Below are positions 41,396 through 49,270 of a stretch of 64,000 bases of DNA, piece by piece. Source of the stretch: Scatosoma sp045542595 (GTDB taxonomy: Bacteria > Bacillota > Clostridia > Christensenellales > Borkfalkiaceae). The position numbers were made by a program, and so were the translations under genes. The stretch covers positions 1-64,000 of the forward strand of contig JAZQLI010000040.1 of assembly GCA_045542595.1 (NCBI GenBank). Reading direction: 5' to 3'. The notes beneath the pieces were generated by a model. It was given only the letters and a program-made list of their open reading frames with translations. It was not told where the DNA came from and ran no database searches. Position 1 is the stretch's first letter, and each line of letters begins with the position of its first letter.

Positions 41396-42956
41396 TGTCG
41401 TTTGCTCCTTTTTTGTTTTTGCTCTTTGAAGACTGCGATTTACCGTCTACGCGCAAACGAGTCTTGTTGGGCGATTGAAGAATTTTTGGCCTAGTAGAAA
41501 GGCTCTGCATACCGTATTTCACTACGCTATCCCGTAAATCGTGGGGAACGAGCGGTGAAAAGGGCGCAAGCAACGGCGCGCCGTAAGCGTCGGCGGAGAG
41601 TAAATAATAGAGTAGGAACGTTGCCAAAAGTATAATTCCGAACGGGCCTAAACTCCCTGCGACGATAAGGAAAATCCAACGCAAAATACTGCCCGTTTCC
41701 ACAAAGTTGGGTACGGTGTAAAGGCATATGCCCGAAAAGGCGACGATAATAATGGCAGGAGTGGATAAAAATCCTGCCGAAACCGCCGTTTCGCCCAGCA
41801 CCAGCGCACCCACTACCGAAAGGGACATACCCACGTATTTGGGCATACGAATACTCGCTTCTTTCAATACTTCTAAAAGGAGTAATACAACGAACATTTC
41901 CAAGCTGGGCGATAGGGGGAGTTCCCGAATGCTGCTCGCGATAGTGAGCATAAGCCCCAAGGGCACAAGCTGCATCTTAAAAAGCTGTACCGACACGTAA
42001 AAGGCTGGCAGTAAAAGGGCAACGAATAGCGATAACACTCGTAAAAAGCGGAAAAGCGTTGCCATAAAAGGGGAAATGAAATAGTCTTCACTGCTTTGGA
42101 AGTCTTCCGTGAGAAAATAGGGCACGGTTAAGGCAATGGGCGAACCGTCCACTAAAATGCCCACTCTGCCTTCGGAAATTTTGGCGGTGAAGATATCCGG
42201 CTTTTCCGTTGTACCGACGGTGCGGAAAACGGAGTGCTTTCTCGGCGTTAAAAAAGCGGAAATATACGACGAATCGGGTACGTTGTCTATTTCAATTTGT
42301 TGTATTCGCTTTTTTATCGCTTCTTTTACCTGCTGGTTAGACGTGCCTTCCAGCCAGCAAATACTCACCGCCGTATCCGAGCGTTTGCCCACGCGGAGTG
42401 TTTCAAAGCGTAAATCGGGCGATTTTAAGCGTTTTCTAACGAGTGCCATATTTGTCTTTATATCTTCGATAAAGCCTTCGCGCGGGCCTTTTATGGCGAC
42501 GTCGGTGGGAGGTTCTATAATGGCGCGGACGGGCAAAAGTTTAGCCCCTGCGATAAAGCCCGACGGAATACCGTCGACGAGCAGCAAAGTATTGCCGTCG
42601 AGTATTTCTTTGACGGAGTCTTGTATATTCGTTACCGTTTTCAGTTCGGGAAAGCGTAATGTTTGCAAGATGATATCCGCACTCAACGCGGACACGGTAT
42701 CCCCGTTTTGCCCTTCCTTGTTGCTTTTTTGCCCGTTGGGTTGTTTTTCGGACAGCGTAAGGCGCGAAAGGGGTTTGATAACCAGTTCGCCTAAAAGTTC
42801 TTTATTCACTACGCCGTCGGCGTAGAAGAGTAAACAATTCACTTGGTCTTGGGTTTGGAACGCGTACGATAAAATATCTTCGGACGGTAGTAATTTTTGT
42901 ATGGTTTGTTGATTTTTTTGCAAGTCGGCTTGCAATTTGTTAGAGAAAGTATTCAC
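41388..42956 (-). CDS. gerAA: GerAA family spore germination protein
   Basis: First subunit of the germinant receptor in the spore inner membrane. An N-terminal cytoplasmic domain includes DQVNCLLFYADGVVNKELLG and LLLVDGIPSGFIAG. The PPTDVAIKGPREGFIEDIKTNMALVRKRL signature region is unmistakable, and about five C-terminal membrane helices follow. The frame is open to 43178, but that would run into the divergent trmN6 gene and its promoter. I place the start at GTG 42956, giving 522 aa; no ribosome binding site confirms it. Confidence 0.9.
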   Translation of the reverse strand: MNTFSNKLQADLQKNQQTIQKLLPSEDILSYAFQTQDQVNCLLFYADGVVNKELLGELVIKPLSRLTLSEKQPNGQKSNKEGQNGDTVSALSADIILQTLRFPELKTVTNIQDSVKEILDGNTLLLVDGIPSGFIAGAKLLPVRAIIEPPTDVAIKGPREGFIEDIKTNMALVRKRLKSPDLRFETLRVGKRSDTAVSICWLEGTSNQQVKEAIKKRIQQIEIDNVPDSSYISAFLTPRKHSVFRTVGTTEKPDIFTAKISEGRVGILVDGSPIALTVPYFLTEDFQSSEDYFISPFMATLFRFLRVLSLFVALLLPAFYVSVQLFKMQLVPLGLMLTIASSIRELPLSPSLEMFVVLLLLEVLKEASIRMPKYVGMSLSVVGALVLGETAVSAGFLSTPAIIIVAFSGICLYTVPNFVETGSILRWIFLIVAGSLGPFGIILLATFLLYYLLSADAYGAPLLAPFSPLVPHDLRDSVVKYGMQSLSTRPKILQSPNKTRLRVDGKSQSSKSKNKKGANDNG

Positions 42957-42999
42957 AAGGCAAGTATGTGTTTTTGTAAGGGGAAATATCCGTTTTCTA

Positions 43000-43029
43000 T
43001 TGACTTTTTGCTTGTCGGCGTGGTATACT
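43000..43029 (+). promoter_or_regulatory. promoter for trmN6-rsmI
   Basis: TTGACT-N18-TATACT, 28 bp before the trmN6 ATG, in the divergent gap shared with gerAA. Confidence 0.75.
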
Positions 43030-43056
43030 AATAAAAAGACGGAAACGGAGTGCGTT

Positions 43057-43749
43057 ATGGACAAAGGCGTTACACTTGGAGAATACGAAGTAGCGGAAGA
43101 TATGTTAATAGACAATTTAAAAATTGTGCAAGATACGCGGCTGTACCGTTTCACTTCCGATTCGGTATTGCTTTCCAAGTTTGCAAGCGTGAAAAACGGG
43201 GACGCTGTAGCGGATTTTTGTGCAGGAAGCGGCGTGGTTGCCTATCATTTTTACGCATTGCACCGTCATCAAAAGCAACGGCTTACGTTTACCTTGTTCG
43301 AGTTGCAAAAACCGCTTTCCGATTTATCGAAAAAGACGGCGATACTCAACGGGTTTGATAATTTTACCTTCGAGTGCGGCAGGCTGCAGGATATAGACGA
43401 GAAATACCGCGAAAAATTTTCGTTGGTGCTTTGCAATCCCCCGTACGAGCGCGGCGGTTTGGAAAACGAATGTTACGAAAAAGCGATTTGCCGTAAAGAA
43501 ATTACGCTTACCTTGCAAGAAATAGCAAAGGCGGCGGCGTTTGCGCTCAAATACGGCGGTCGAATGGCTATGGTACACCGCGCGGACAGACTTGCGGAAG
43601 TGTGTTATACGCTACGCGCGGTAAATATAGAAGTAAAGAAAATTCAATTTGTGGCAGGCAGGTGTGGCGCGAAACCGTATTTGGTACTTATCGAAGCCGT
43701 CAAGGGCGGAAAGCCTAGTTGTGATATTTTGCCTACTGTAGTCAACTGA
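43057..43749 (+). CDS. tRNA1(Val) (adenine-37-N6)-methyltransferase-like, TrmN6/YabB
   Basis: SAM-dependent N6-adenine methyltransferase. After the TSDSVLLSKFASVK entry region come motif I VADFCAGSGVVAYHFYA and the catalytic NPPY motif in LVLCNPPYERGG. ATG 43057 is used because the promoter lies between 43000 and 43029; the longer frame is non-coding. 230 aa. It is followed 14 bp later by rsmI, the same order as yabB-yabC in Bacillus (here without yazA). Confidence 0.88.
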   Translation: MDKGVTLGEYEVAEDMLIDNLKIVQDTRLYRFTSDSVLLSKFASVKNGDAVADFCAGSGVVAYHFYALHRHQKQRLTFTLFELQKPLSDLSKKTAILNGFDNFTFECGRLQDIDEKYREKFSLVLCNPPYERGGLENECYEKAICRKEITLTLQEIAKAAAFALKYGGRMAMVHRADRLAEVCYTLRAVNIEVKKIQFVAGRCGAKPYLVLIEAVKGGKPSCDILPTVVN

Positions 43750-43763
43750 GAAAGGAGAAAAGT

Positions 43764-44567
43764 ATGGTCAGTTTTGTGGCGACGCCTATAGGGAATTTAA
43801 AAGATATCACGCTTCGCGCGTTGGAAACGCTTAAAGGGGCGGACGTTATCTTTTGTGAAGATACCCGTCATACGATAAAACTACTCAACGCGTACGAAAT
43901 TAAAAAACCGTTACAGGCGTGTCATAAATTCAACGAAACGGCGGCGGCGGAGAAAATTTTACAAGCGTCCCGTAGGGGAGAGAACGTAGCGGTAGTTTCC
44001 GACGCAGGTACGCCCGTCGTTTCCGACCCCGGTAACGTGGTGTGTAAAACGTTACGGGAAGCAGGCGAGCCGTACACCGTTATCCCCGGGGCTTGTGCGT
44101 TTGTGGCGGCGCTTGTATTGTCCGCGCTCCCTGCCGACAGGTTTGCGTTTATCGGGTTCTTGCCCGATAAAAATTCCGAAAAGAAAGCGGTGCTTGAGCG
44201 GTATAAGGATTGCGATTTAACACTCGCCTTCCATAGCGCGCCGCAGGACGTAGATAAAGACGTCAAGGCAATGTACGAAGTATTTGGTAACCGCCGCGCG
44301 GCTGCCGTGCGCGAAATTACTAAACTCCACGAAGAAACGCAATCCTTTATGCTTCAAGACGGTTTGGCTGGCGAAAAACGGGGGGAATACGTATTGTTGG
44401 TGGAAGGCGCAGGCGAGAAAGAATGTCCGCTGAACGCGCTTTCGGAAAAGGAGCATATTCAACATTATATCGAGGCAGGGCTGGATAAAAAGGAAGCGTT
44501 AAAGCGCGCGGCAAAGGACAGGGGTGTTTCTAAATCGACGTTGTACCCGTTTGCTATTGATTTATAA
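43764..44567 (+). CDS. rsmI: 16S rRNA (cytidine-1402-2'-O)-methyltransferase
   Basis: Tetrapyrrole-methylase-fold enzyme that 2'-O-methylates C1402 in the decoding centre. Motifs: FVATPIGNLKDITLRALETL at the N-terminus, FCEDTRHTIKLL, VVSDAGTPVVSDPG, and RRAAAVREITKLHEE. 267 aa is normal. AAAGGAG precedes the ATG. Confidence 0.96.
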   Translation: MVSFVATPIGNLKDITLRALETLKGADVIFCEDTRHTIKLLNAYEIKKPLQACHKFNETAAAEKILQASRRGENVAVVSDAGTPVVSDPGNVVCKTLREAGEPYTVIPGACAFVAALVLSALPADRFAFIGFLPDKNSEKKAVLERYKDCDLTLAFHSAPQDVDKDVKAMYEVFGNRRAAAVREITKLHEETQSFMLQDGLAGEKRGEYVLLVEGAGEKECPLNALSEKEHIQHYIEAGLDKKEALKRAAKDRGVSKSTLYPFAIDL

Positions 44568-44627
44568 AGATTGATAAAATTGATAAAAACACGTAAAAAC
44601 GCGTATACTGAATAAAAGGAGAACGGT

Positions 44628-45362
44628 ATGTTTGGATATTATTGGATATTTTTCGGCTTAATTTTACTCTGTGCCATTTTTGCAGGCGGTGTGCAGGCAA
44701 AATTGCGCTCTACCTATGCGGCGATGCAAGAAATTCCCACGACCACGCAAATGACGGGGCGGGATACCGCCGTGCGCTTACTCCGTGCAGGACACGCAAC
44801 GGATATTAAAGTGGGCAGAGTAAAAGGGGTAATGACCGACCATTACCACCCCAGAAAAGGGATTGTAAACCTTTCCGACGGCGTATACGGCGACACTTCG
44901 GTGGCGGCGGTAGCGATTGCGGCGCACGAAGTAGGGCACGTGATGCAAAAAAGACAAGGTTCTTTGATATATAAGCTGCGCACGGTATTAGTGCCGCTTG
45001 TCAATATCGGCACGGGGCTTGCCTTGCCGCTTGTACTTGTGGGGCTGTTGTTGGATTTATTCGTATTCTCCGCGCAAAAGAGCGACGTCGGTTTTTACGT
45101 TGCGCTTATCGGAGTAGTTGGCTACGGACTTTCTACGTTGTTTGCTTTGGTAACCTTGCCCGTGGAATACGACGCAAGCCGTCGAGCAAAGAGAATGTTG
45201 TTAGAACAGGGAGTTTTGACGGAAGACGAAATTCCTTATGCCGAGCGAATGCTGAACGCGGCGGCGAAAACGTACGTGGCGTCGCTTTTAACTTCGCTTG
45301 TATATTTCTTGCGGTTTTTGGTGTGGGTACTCATATTATTTGGCAGAAACAGAAGAGATTGA
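44628..45362 (+). CDS. zinc metallopeptidase, YugP family
   Basis: Membrane-bound predicted zinc peptidase. Motifs: a first helix (YYWIFFGLILLCAIFAGGV), then GVMTDHYHPRKGIVNLSDGVY, the zinc motif AIAAHEVGHVMQ (HEVGH), two central helices, and a C-terminal one. 244 aa. The family is widespread in Clostridia with no established substrate. Its last codons and terminator form the left copy of a direct repeat that recurs 586 bp downstream. Confidence 0.88.
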   Translation: MFGYYWIFFGLILLCAIFAGGVQAKLRSTYAAMQEIPTTTQMTGRDTAVRLLRAGHATDIKVGRVKGVMTDHYHPRKGIVNLSDGVYGDTSVAAVAIAAHEVGHVMQKRQGSLIYKLRTVLVPLVNIGTGLALPLVLVGLLLDLFVFSAQKSDVGFYVALIGVVGYGLSTLFALVTLPVEYDASRRAKRMLLEQGVLTEDEIPYAERMLNAAAKTYVASLLTSLVYFLRFLVWVLILFGRNRRD

Positions 45363-45397
45363 TAAAAATAAAACAGCTCCCGAAAAACGGGAGCTGT
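45357..45397. repeat. direct repeat, left copy (yugP end plus terminator)
   Basis: 41 bp containing the final Asp codon, the stop, an A-rich spacer and the hairpin ACAGCTCCCG/CGGGAGCTGT. It recurs at 45943-45985 with only a 2 bp A-run length difference. The hairpin works as a terminator in both directions. Confidence 0.9.
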
Positions 45398-45398
45398 T

Positions 45399-45659
45399 TT
45401 ATTCTTTATATACTTCTAAAATCAAACGTATGGCGGTTTTAAAACCCTGTGCGTATACAGCCTGTAATTCTTTTCCGTGTCGCATACTCGTTAATTTATT
45501 GTATTCCGTTAATATTTTTTTGTTTTTGTCGGTAAGGTTGTTTAATAAAAATTCGTATAATTTCCATTCGTTTTCAATACCTTCTTTGTCTGGTATGCCT
45601 ACGGGAAATGTTTCCGTTTTTAAGTGCAACTCAAATAGTTTTTCTATTAATTTTTCCAT
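45399..45659 (-). CDS. small DUF6809-like protein
   Basis: An 86-residue, mostly helical, charged protein (MEKLIEKLFELHLKTE start, AVYAQGFKTAIRLILEVYKE end). The C-terminal pattern resembles DUF6809-type proteins, often found near XRE regulators in Firmicutes genomes and mobile DNA. No function is known. It is transcribed divergently from an XRE gene and driven by a perfect consensus promoter whose spacer is a palindromic operator. AAGGAG lies 7 nt before the ATG. Could be an antitoxin-, phage- or regulator-like accessory protein; this is open. Confidence 0.65.
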   Translation of the reverse strand: MEKLIEKLFELHLKTETFPVGIPDKEGIENEWKLYEFLLNNLTDKNKKILTEYNKLTSMRHGKELQAVYAQGFKTAIRLILEVYKE

Positions 45660-45679
45660 ATGCGTTCTCCTTAAGAATA

Positions 45680-45708
45680 ATTATATTAGGGATTTTCCCT
45701 AATGTCAA
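45680..45708 (-). promoter_or_regulatory. consensus promoter with operator O1 as spacer
   Basis: On the minus strand TTGACA and TATAAT are perfect, and the 17 bp between them is the palindrome TTAGGGAAAATCCCTAA. A repressor bound there would block the promoter completely. It drives the DUF6809-like gene. Confidence 0.85.
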
Positions 45709-45714
45709 CTATTT

Positions 45715-45734
45715 TTAGGGATTTTCCCTATAAT
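45715..45734 (+). promoter_or_regulatory. operator O2 overlapping the XRE promoter -10
   Basis: A second copy of AGGGATTTTCCCT (45717-45729) lies 29 bp from the first, centre to centre. It shares its last T with a perfect TATAAT (45729-45734). The -10 ends 7 bp before the XRE ATG, implying a leaderless or near-leaderless mRNA. Autorepression is the obvious reading. Confidence 0.75.
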
Positions 45735-45741
45735 TATTTAT

Positions 45742-45948
45742 ATGGAAACGTTTTGTAAGAGAATAAAGGAATTGAGAATAGAAAGCGGTTTAACGCAAAA
45801 AGAGCTTGCGGCGAAATTACAAACGAGCAACAGTGCGGTATGCGATTGGGAAAAGGGACGTACGCAGCCCGATTTGCAAATGCTTATCCGCATTGCCGAA
45901 TTGTTTAACGTGCAAACGGATTATTTATTAGGTTTATCCGACGATTGA
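45742..45948 (+). CDS. XRE-family transcriptional regulator, 68 aa
   Basis: A minimal Cro/C1-type DNA-binding protein: IKELRIESGLTQKELAAKLQ, TSNSAVCDWEKGRTQPDLQM, then LFNVQTDYLLGLSDD. There is no effector domain. It should bind the two AGGGA-TTT-TCCCT operators just upstream and repress both its own and the divergent gene. It has no ribosome binding site. Its last codons and terminator form the right copy of the direct repeat. Confidence 0.9.
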   Translation: METFCKRIKELRIESGLTQKELAAKLQTSNSAVCDWEKGRTQPDLQMLIRIAELFNVQTDYLLGLSDD

Positions 45949-45985
45949 TAAAAATAAAAAACAGCTCCCGAAAAACGGGAGCTGT
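45943..45985. repeat. direct repeat, right copy (XRE end plus terminator)
   Basis: 43 bp, matching 45357-45397 except for two extra A. It includes the Asp-stop codons of the XRE gene and the ACAGCTCCCG hairpin. It also serves as terminator for gap on the other strand. Confidence 0.9.
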
Positions 45986-46009
45986 AATTTTTTAAATAAA
46001 ACTCGTCGA

Positions 46010-47029
46010 TTAAAGTTCAGCGAAGTATTTAATCGTTCTAACCATTTGGCTGGTGTAGGAGTTTTCGTTGTCGTACCAAGAAACAACTTTAACAAGCGTA
46101 GAGCCGTCGCCCATAGGCATGCACTTCGTTTGCGTAGCGTCGAAAAGCGAACCGTAGGTGATACCGATAATGTCGGAAGAAACAAGTTCTTCTTCGGTGT
46201 AGCCGAAAGATGCGGAAGCCGCTGCTTTCATTGCTGCGTTTACGGTAGCCGCGTCAACTTCGCCTTCGCAGATAGCAACAAGTTGGGTAAGCGAACCGGT
46301 GGGAACGGGTACACGTTGTGCGCAACCGTCCAAAACGCCGTTGAGTTCGGGGATAACCAAGCCGATAGCTTTTGCTGCGCCCGTGGAGTTGGGTACGATG
46401 TTCACAGCAGCTGCTCTTGCACGGCGCAAGTCGCCCTTTCTGTGGGGTCCGTCAAGAACCATTTGGTCGCCCGTGAAAGCGTGAATGGTGGTCATATAAC
46501 CTTTCTTGATTTTCGCAAGTTTGTTAAGGGTGTTTGCCATAGGAGCAAGACAGTTGGTGGTACAGGACGCTGCGGAAATGATGGTATCATTTTTCGTAAG
46601 CGTCTTTTCGTTTACGCTGTAAACGATGGTAGGAAGGTCGTTACCGGCAGGAGCGGAAATAACAACTTTCTTTGCGCCTGCTTTAATGTGCGCTTCCGAT
46701 TTAGCTTTAGAAGTGTAGAAACCAGTACATTCAAGCACTACGTCTACGTCCAAAGCAGCCCAAGGGCAGTTTGCAGCGTCTTTTTCTGCATAGATTTTAA
46801 TCGTTTTGCCGTTTACGGTAATGGTACCAGCTTCGTCATCTGCGGATACGGTATCGCCAAGGGCATATCTGCCTTGAGCGGAATCGTACTTCAAAAGGTG
46901 TGCGAGCATGGAAGGGCTGGTAAGGTCGTTGATAGCAACTACTTCGTAGCCTTCAGCGCCGAACATTTGTCTGAACGCAAGACGGCCGATACGACCGAAA
47001 CCGTTGATTGCAACTTTTACGTTTGCCAT
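46010..47029 (-). CDS. gap: glyceraldehyde-3-phosphate dehydrogenase, type I
   Basis: Glycolytic NAD-dependent enzyme. Rossmann start VAINGFGRIGRLAFRQMF, catalytic Cys in SAASCTTNCLAPM, His in TTIHAFTGDQ, and phosphate-site PHRKGDLRRARAAA. 339 aa is normal. ATG with GGAGG upstream and its own promoter. It stands alone; pgk, tpi and eno are not beside it. Confidence 0.98.
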   Translation of the reverse strand: MANVKVAINGFGRIGRLAFRQMFGAEGYEVVAINDLTSPSMLAHLLKYDSAQGRYALGDTVSADDEAGTITVNGKTIKIYAEKDAANCPWAALDVDVVLECTGFYTSKAKSEAHIKAGAKKVVISAPAGNDLPTIVYSVNEKTLTKNDTIISAASCTTNCLAPMANTLNKLAKIKKGYMTTIHAFTGDQMVLDGPHRKGDLRRARAAAVNIVPNSTGAAKAIGLVIPELNGVLDGCAQRVPVPTGSLTQLVAICEGEVDAATVNAAMKAAASASFGYTEEELVSSDIIGITYGSLFDATQTKCMPMGDGSTLVKVVSWYDNENSYTSQMVRTIKYFAEL

Positions 47030-47118
47030 AATAGAGTTCCTCCAAGTATATAAAAATTTTATTTTTGTTCTTTTTTAACGCGCGGAAAAAACGGGCACTC
47101 CGCATTCGTCCGTTTATT

Positions 47119-47147
47119 ATTTTAGCATACTTTTTTTCTTTCGTCAA
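47119..47147 (-). promoter_or_regulatory. promoter for gap
   Basis: TTGACG-N17-TAAAAT on the minus strand, about 90 bp above the ATG. Confidence 0.75.
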
Positions 47148-47238
47148 TAATTTTAAGCGTTTATCAGCAAAATTATTTCGCTATATAAAAAAAATTTAAA
47201 AAATTACAAAATCCGTAAGGCAAATTTCTTAACAAATA

Positions 47239-47267
47239 TTGACAACGTATGAAAATTATAGTATAAT
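47239..47267 (+). promoter_or_regulatory. perfect consensus promoter for the DUF898-like gene
   Basis: TTGACA-N17-TATAAT, 50 bp before the ATG, divergent from the gap promoter. Confidence 0.9.
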
Positions 47268-47317
47268 AAATCTACGATTATTTTTTCGGAATATATGTTA
47301 ATAGGAGTGTTAGGAAT

Positions 47318-48007
47318 ATGGCAAACAATCAAAACAACGTAAAAGCCGTAAAGGAATCTAAATTCGACGGCGGATTGTTAGGTCTTATCGGTACGGGCTT
47401 TTTATCGTTTTTGGCGTTTTTGGTTTCGGTAGTGGTAGGCGCAATCGTGCTGGTGGCGGTGTTCTTTTTTGGAAAAGACTTGCTTGGCGGCGTTATTAAA
47501 GATGAAAATACGTACAATCTCGTTCTCTACGTGCTTTACGGCGTAGGCGGAGTTTTAGCGCTTTTGGGCGTATTACACGGCTTGGCGGCTATGGTTACCG
47601 TTAGTTTGCGCTGGACGGTTCGTCATACCGAAATTAACGGCAGACGTTTGAAATTCGACGGAAAAGCACGTCAACTGATGGGGAATTATATCAAGTGGTT
47701 TTTACTTACCATAATCACTATCGGTATCTACAGCTTGTGGTTGGGAATCAAGCAAAAGCAATGGGAAGTAAAACACACGGTATTTGCCGAAGATGCTTCC
47801 GTAGCGGTGGATAACGGTTACGGTACGAACGTATACGTAAATTACGCACAGCCGCAAATGCCCCAAATGCCTCAAATGCCTGTGCAACAACAAATGCCCG
47901 TTTGTCCGCAAACGCAAGCTTATCCGCAAATGCCGTACGGATATCCCCCTGTATATCCCGTATATCCGCCCGTAAACCCTTACGGCAACCAAAACAATCA
48001 ACAATAA
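47318..48007 (+). CDS. DUF898-like membrane protein with Pro/Gln/Met-rich tail
   Basis: Two or three N-terminal hydrophobic helices (GLIGTGFLSFLAFLVSVVVG, VLYGVGGVLALLGVLHGL) precede a segment typical of DUF898: TVRHTEINGRRLKFDGKARQ, then GNYIKWFLLTIITIGIYSLW and IKQKQWEVKHT. The last 55 residues are low complexity, with repeated QMPQMP and tyrosine/proline units, probably disordered and cytoplasmic. Function unknown. The perfect promoter suggests strong expression. Confidence 0.8.
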   Translation: MANNQNNVKAVKESKFDGGLLGLIGTGFLSFLAFLVSVVVGAIVLVAVFFFGKDLLGGVIKDENTYNLVLYVLYGVGGVLALLGVLHGLAAMVTVSLRWTVRHTEINGRRLKFDGKARQLMGNYIKWFLLTIITIGIYSLWLGIKQKQWEVKHTVFAEDASVAVDNGYGTNVYVNYAQPQMPQMPQMPVQQQMPVCPQTQAYPQMPYGYPPVYPVYPPVNPYGNQNNQQ

Positions 48008-48090
48008 GTGCGGTAAAGTAACGTGAAAAACAAAGAGCGTGGAATGGTAAATTCTTCGCTCTTTTTTTACTTGCGTATTTTATTATTTTA

Positions 48091-48248
48091 TGCTATAATA
48101 TTGCAAGGAAAGTATTGCAAAGCAATGCTTTATGCACGCTTCGCTTTACATTCCGCGCCCAAGCGGCGCGTCCGTGCTATTGAAACAAGGCGCAAAAATG
48201 CCTGCAAATACTTCGTGCTTGCGCATTTTTGCTTGTGTTATAATATTG
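48091..48248 (+). promoter_or_regulatory. two extended -10 promoters and a hairpin upstream of holB
   Basis: TGCTATAATATTG (48091-48103) and TGTTATAATATTG (48236-48248) are near-identical extended -10 elements 145 bp apart. Between them lies a 10 bp inverted repeat GCAAAAATGC/GCATTTTTGC (48192-48232). The second probably drives holB. The first could make a short RNA or a long holB leader. Nothing else is evident in 48008-48274. Confidence 0.55.
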
Positions 48249-48274
48249 TACGGAAGGGCATAAGGAGAAGAATT

Positions 48275-49243
48275 GTGCAATCGTTATTAAAAAACACTGC
48301 GGCATATAAACTGTTAAAAGCGGAAAGGGAAAAGGAACGTTTCGGGCACGCCTATCTTTTGACGATGGACGACGCGCGCAATTTACGCCTTGCCGCCAAG
48401 ACGTTTGCCAAGCTGTTTTTTGACTGTGTAGACGGTTCGCGTGTTTCTAACTTAATAGAAAAGGAAATTTTTTCCGATTGCCTGTTCTATCCCCAAACGG
48501 AGAAAAAATTTGCGGTAGAAGACGCCGAACGCTTAAGCGAAGAATGTTTCCTGCAGCCCGTAGAAGGGGACAGGAAACTGTTTGTCATTATCGACTTTGC
48601 GGAAGCGAATATTCCTTCGCAAAACAAACTGTTAAAGCTTTTGGAACAACCGCCTGAAGGAGTTATCTTCTTGCTTTGCGCGACGTCCGTTTATCCCGTA
48701 CTCCCCACCGTGCTCTCGCGGGTGGAGAAGTTGGAAATTCCGCCCTTTTCGGTGGAGAACGTAGCGGCGTGTTTGCGTAGAGAATACGGAACAAAATATA
48801 GCGAAGACGATATTTCGCTTTGTGCGGCGGCAAGCGGCGGCGTAGTGGGTACGGCGCAAAATATGCTGGAAGGCGGCGGATATAAGGCTCTTTTGGACGA
48901 CGCGTTTACGTTGGCTTGCGCCACGCCCGATAAATTACCTGCGCTAGTTAGAAGAGTGGGCGAAACCAAGCACAAAAAAGCGTTATTATCCCTTTTCCGT
49001 ATCATTTATCGCGACGCGTTACTGATAAAAACGGGCAAGACGGAGCATCTTTTGTTGCACTCTGAACGGGTAAGAGAGCAGGCTTTGGCAAGCGTACGCA
49101 GCGAAGCGGCTTTACTGTTTGCGCAGGAAGCGTTGATTGCTGCCGAAAGAGAACTCACCTTTAACGCGGTATTTGCGCAGTGCATAGAAACGTTTTTGGC
49201 GTCGGTTATGGCAAAGGACGAACACAAAAATACGCGCGGCTGA
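48275..49243 (+). CDS. holB: DNA polymerase III delta' subunit
   Basis: Clamp-loader subunit, AAA+-like fold. Visible: RFGHAYLLTMDD, then FVIIDFAEANIPSQNKLLKLLEQPPEGVIFLLCA (the NKLLK..EEPP sensor region of the family), and VLPTVLSRVEKLEIPPF (SRC-like motif with Val for Cys). The start GTG 48275 is set by AAGGAG 6 nt upstream; the frame is open further up but that part is non-coding. 322 aa. The zinc-binding Cys of many homologues are absent. ricT follows, as in Bacillus. Confidence 0.88.
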   Translation: MQSLLKNTAAYKLLKAEREKERFGHAYLLTMDDARNLRLAAKTFAKLFFDCVDGSRVSNLIEKEIFSDCLFYPQTEKKFAVEDAERLSEECFLQPVEGDRKLFVIIDFAEANIPSQNKLLKLLEQPPEGVIFLLCATSVYPVLPTVLSRVEKLEIPPFSVENVAACLRREYGTKYSEDDISLCAAASGGVVGTAQNMLEGGGYKALLDDAFTLACATPDKLPALVRRVGETKHKKALLSLFRIIYRDALLIKTGKTEHLLLHSERVREQALASVRSEAALLFAQEALIAAERELTFNAVFAQCIETFLASVMAKDEHKNTRG

Positions 49244-49270
49244 TTTGTATAGCGCGCAAAAGGAAGAAAT

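Noticed and set aside
42136..42825. A 229-codon plus-strand frame opposite gerAA
   Set aside because: Antisense to a conserved domain of gerAA, with no ribosome binding site or promoter; a codon-bias artefact.
42957..43178. N-terminal extension of gerAA up to 43178
   Set aside because: It would run through the promoter and first codons of the divergent trmN6 gene, and the extra residues resemble nothing in GerAA.
46046..47053. A 335-codon plus-strand open frame opposite gap
   Set aside because: It is the antisense shadow of a highly conserved GAPDH gene with strongly biased codons. The translation is low quality (many Cys, Val, Arg) and matches nothing.
48023..48274. N-terminal extension of holB up to 48023
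   Set aside because: It contains both TATAAT elements and a hairpin. The GTG at 48275 has a proper ribosome binding site and fits homologues.
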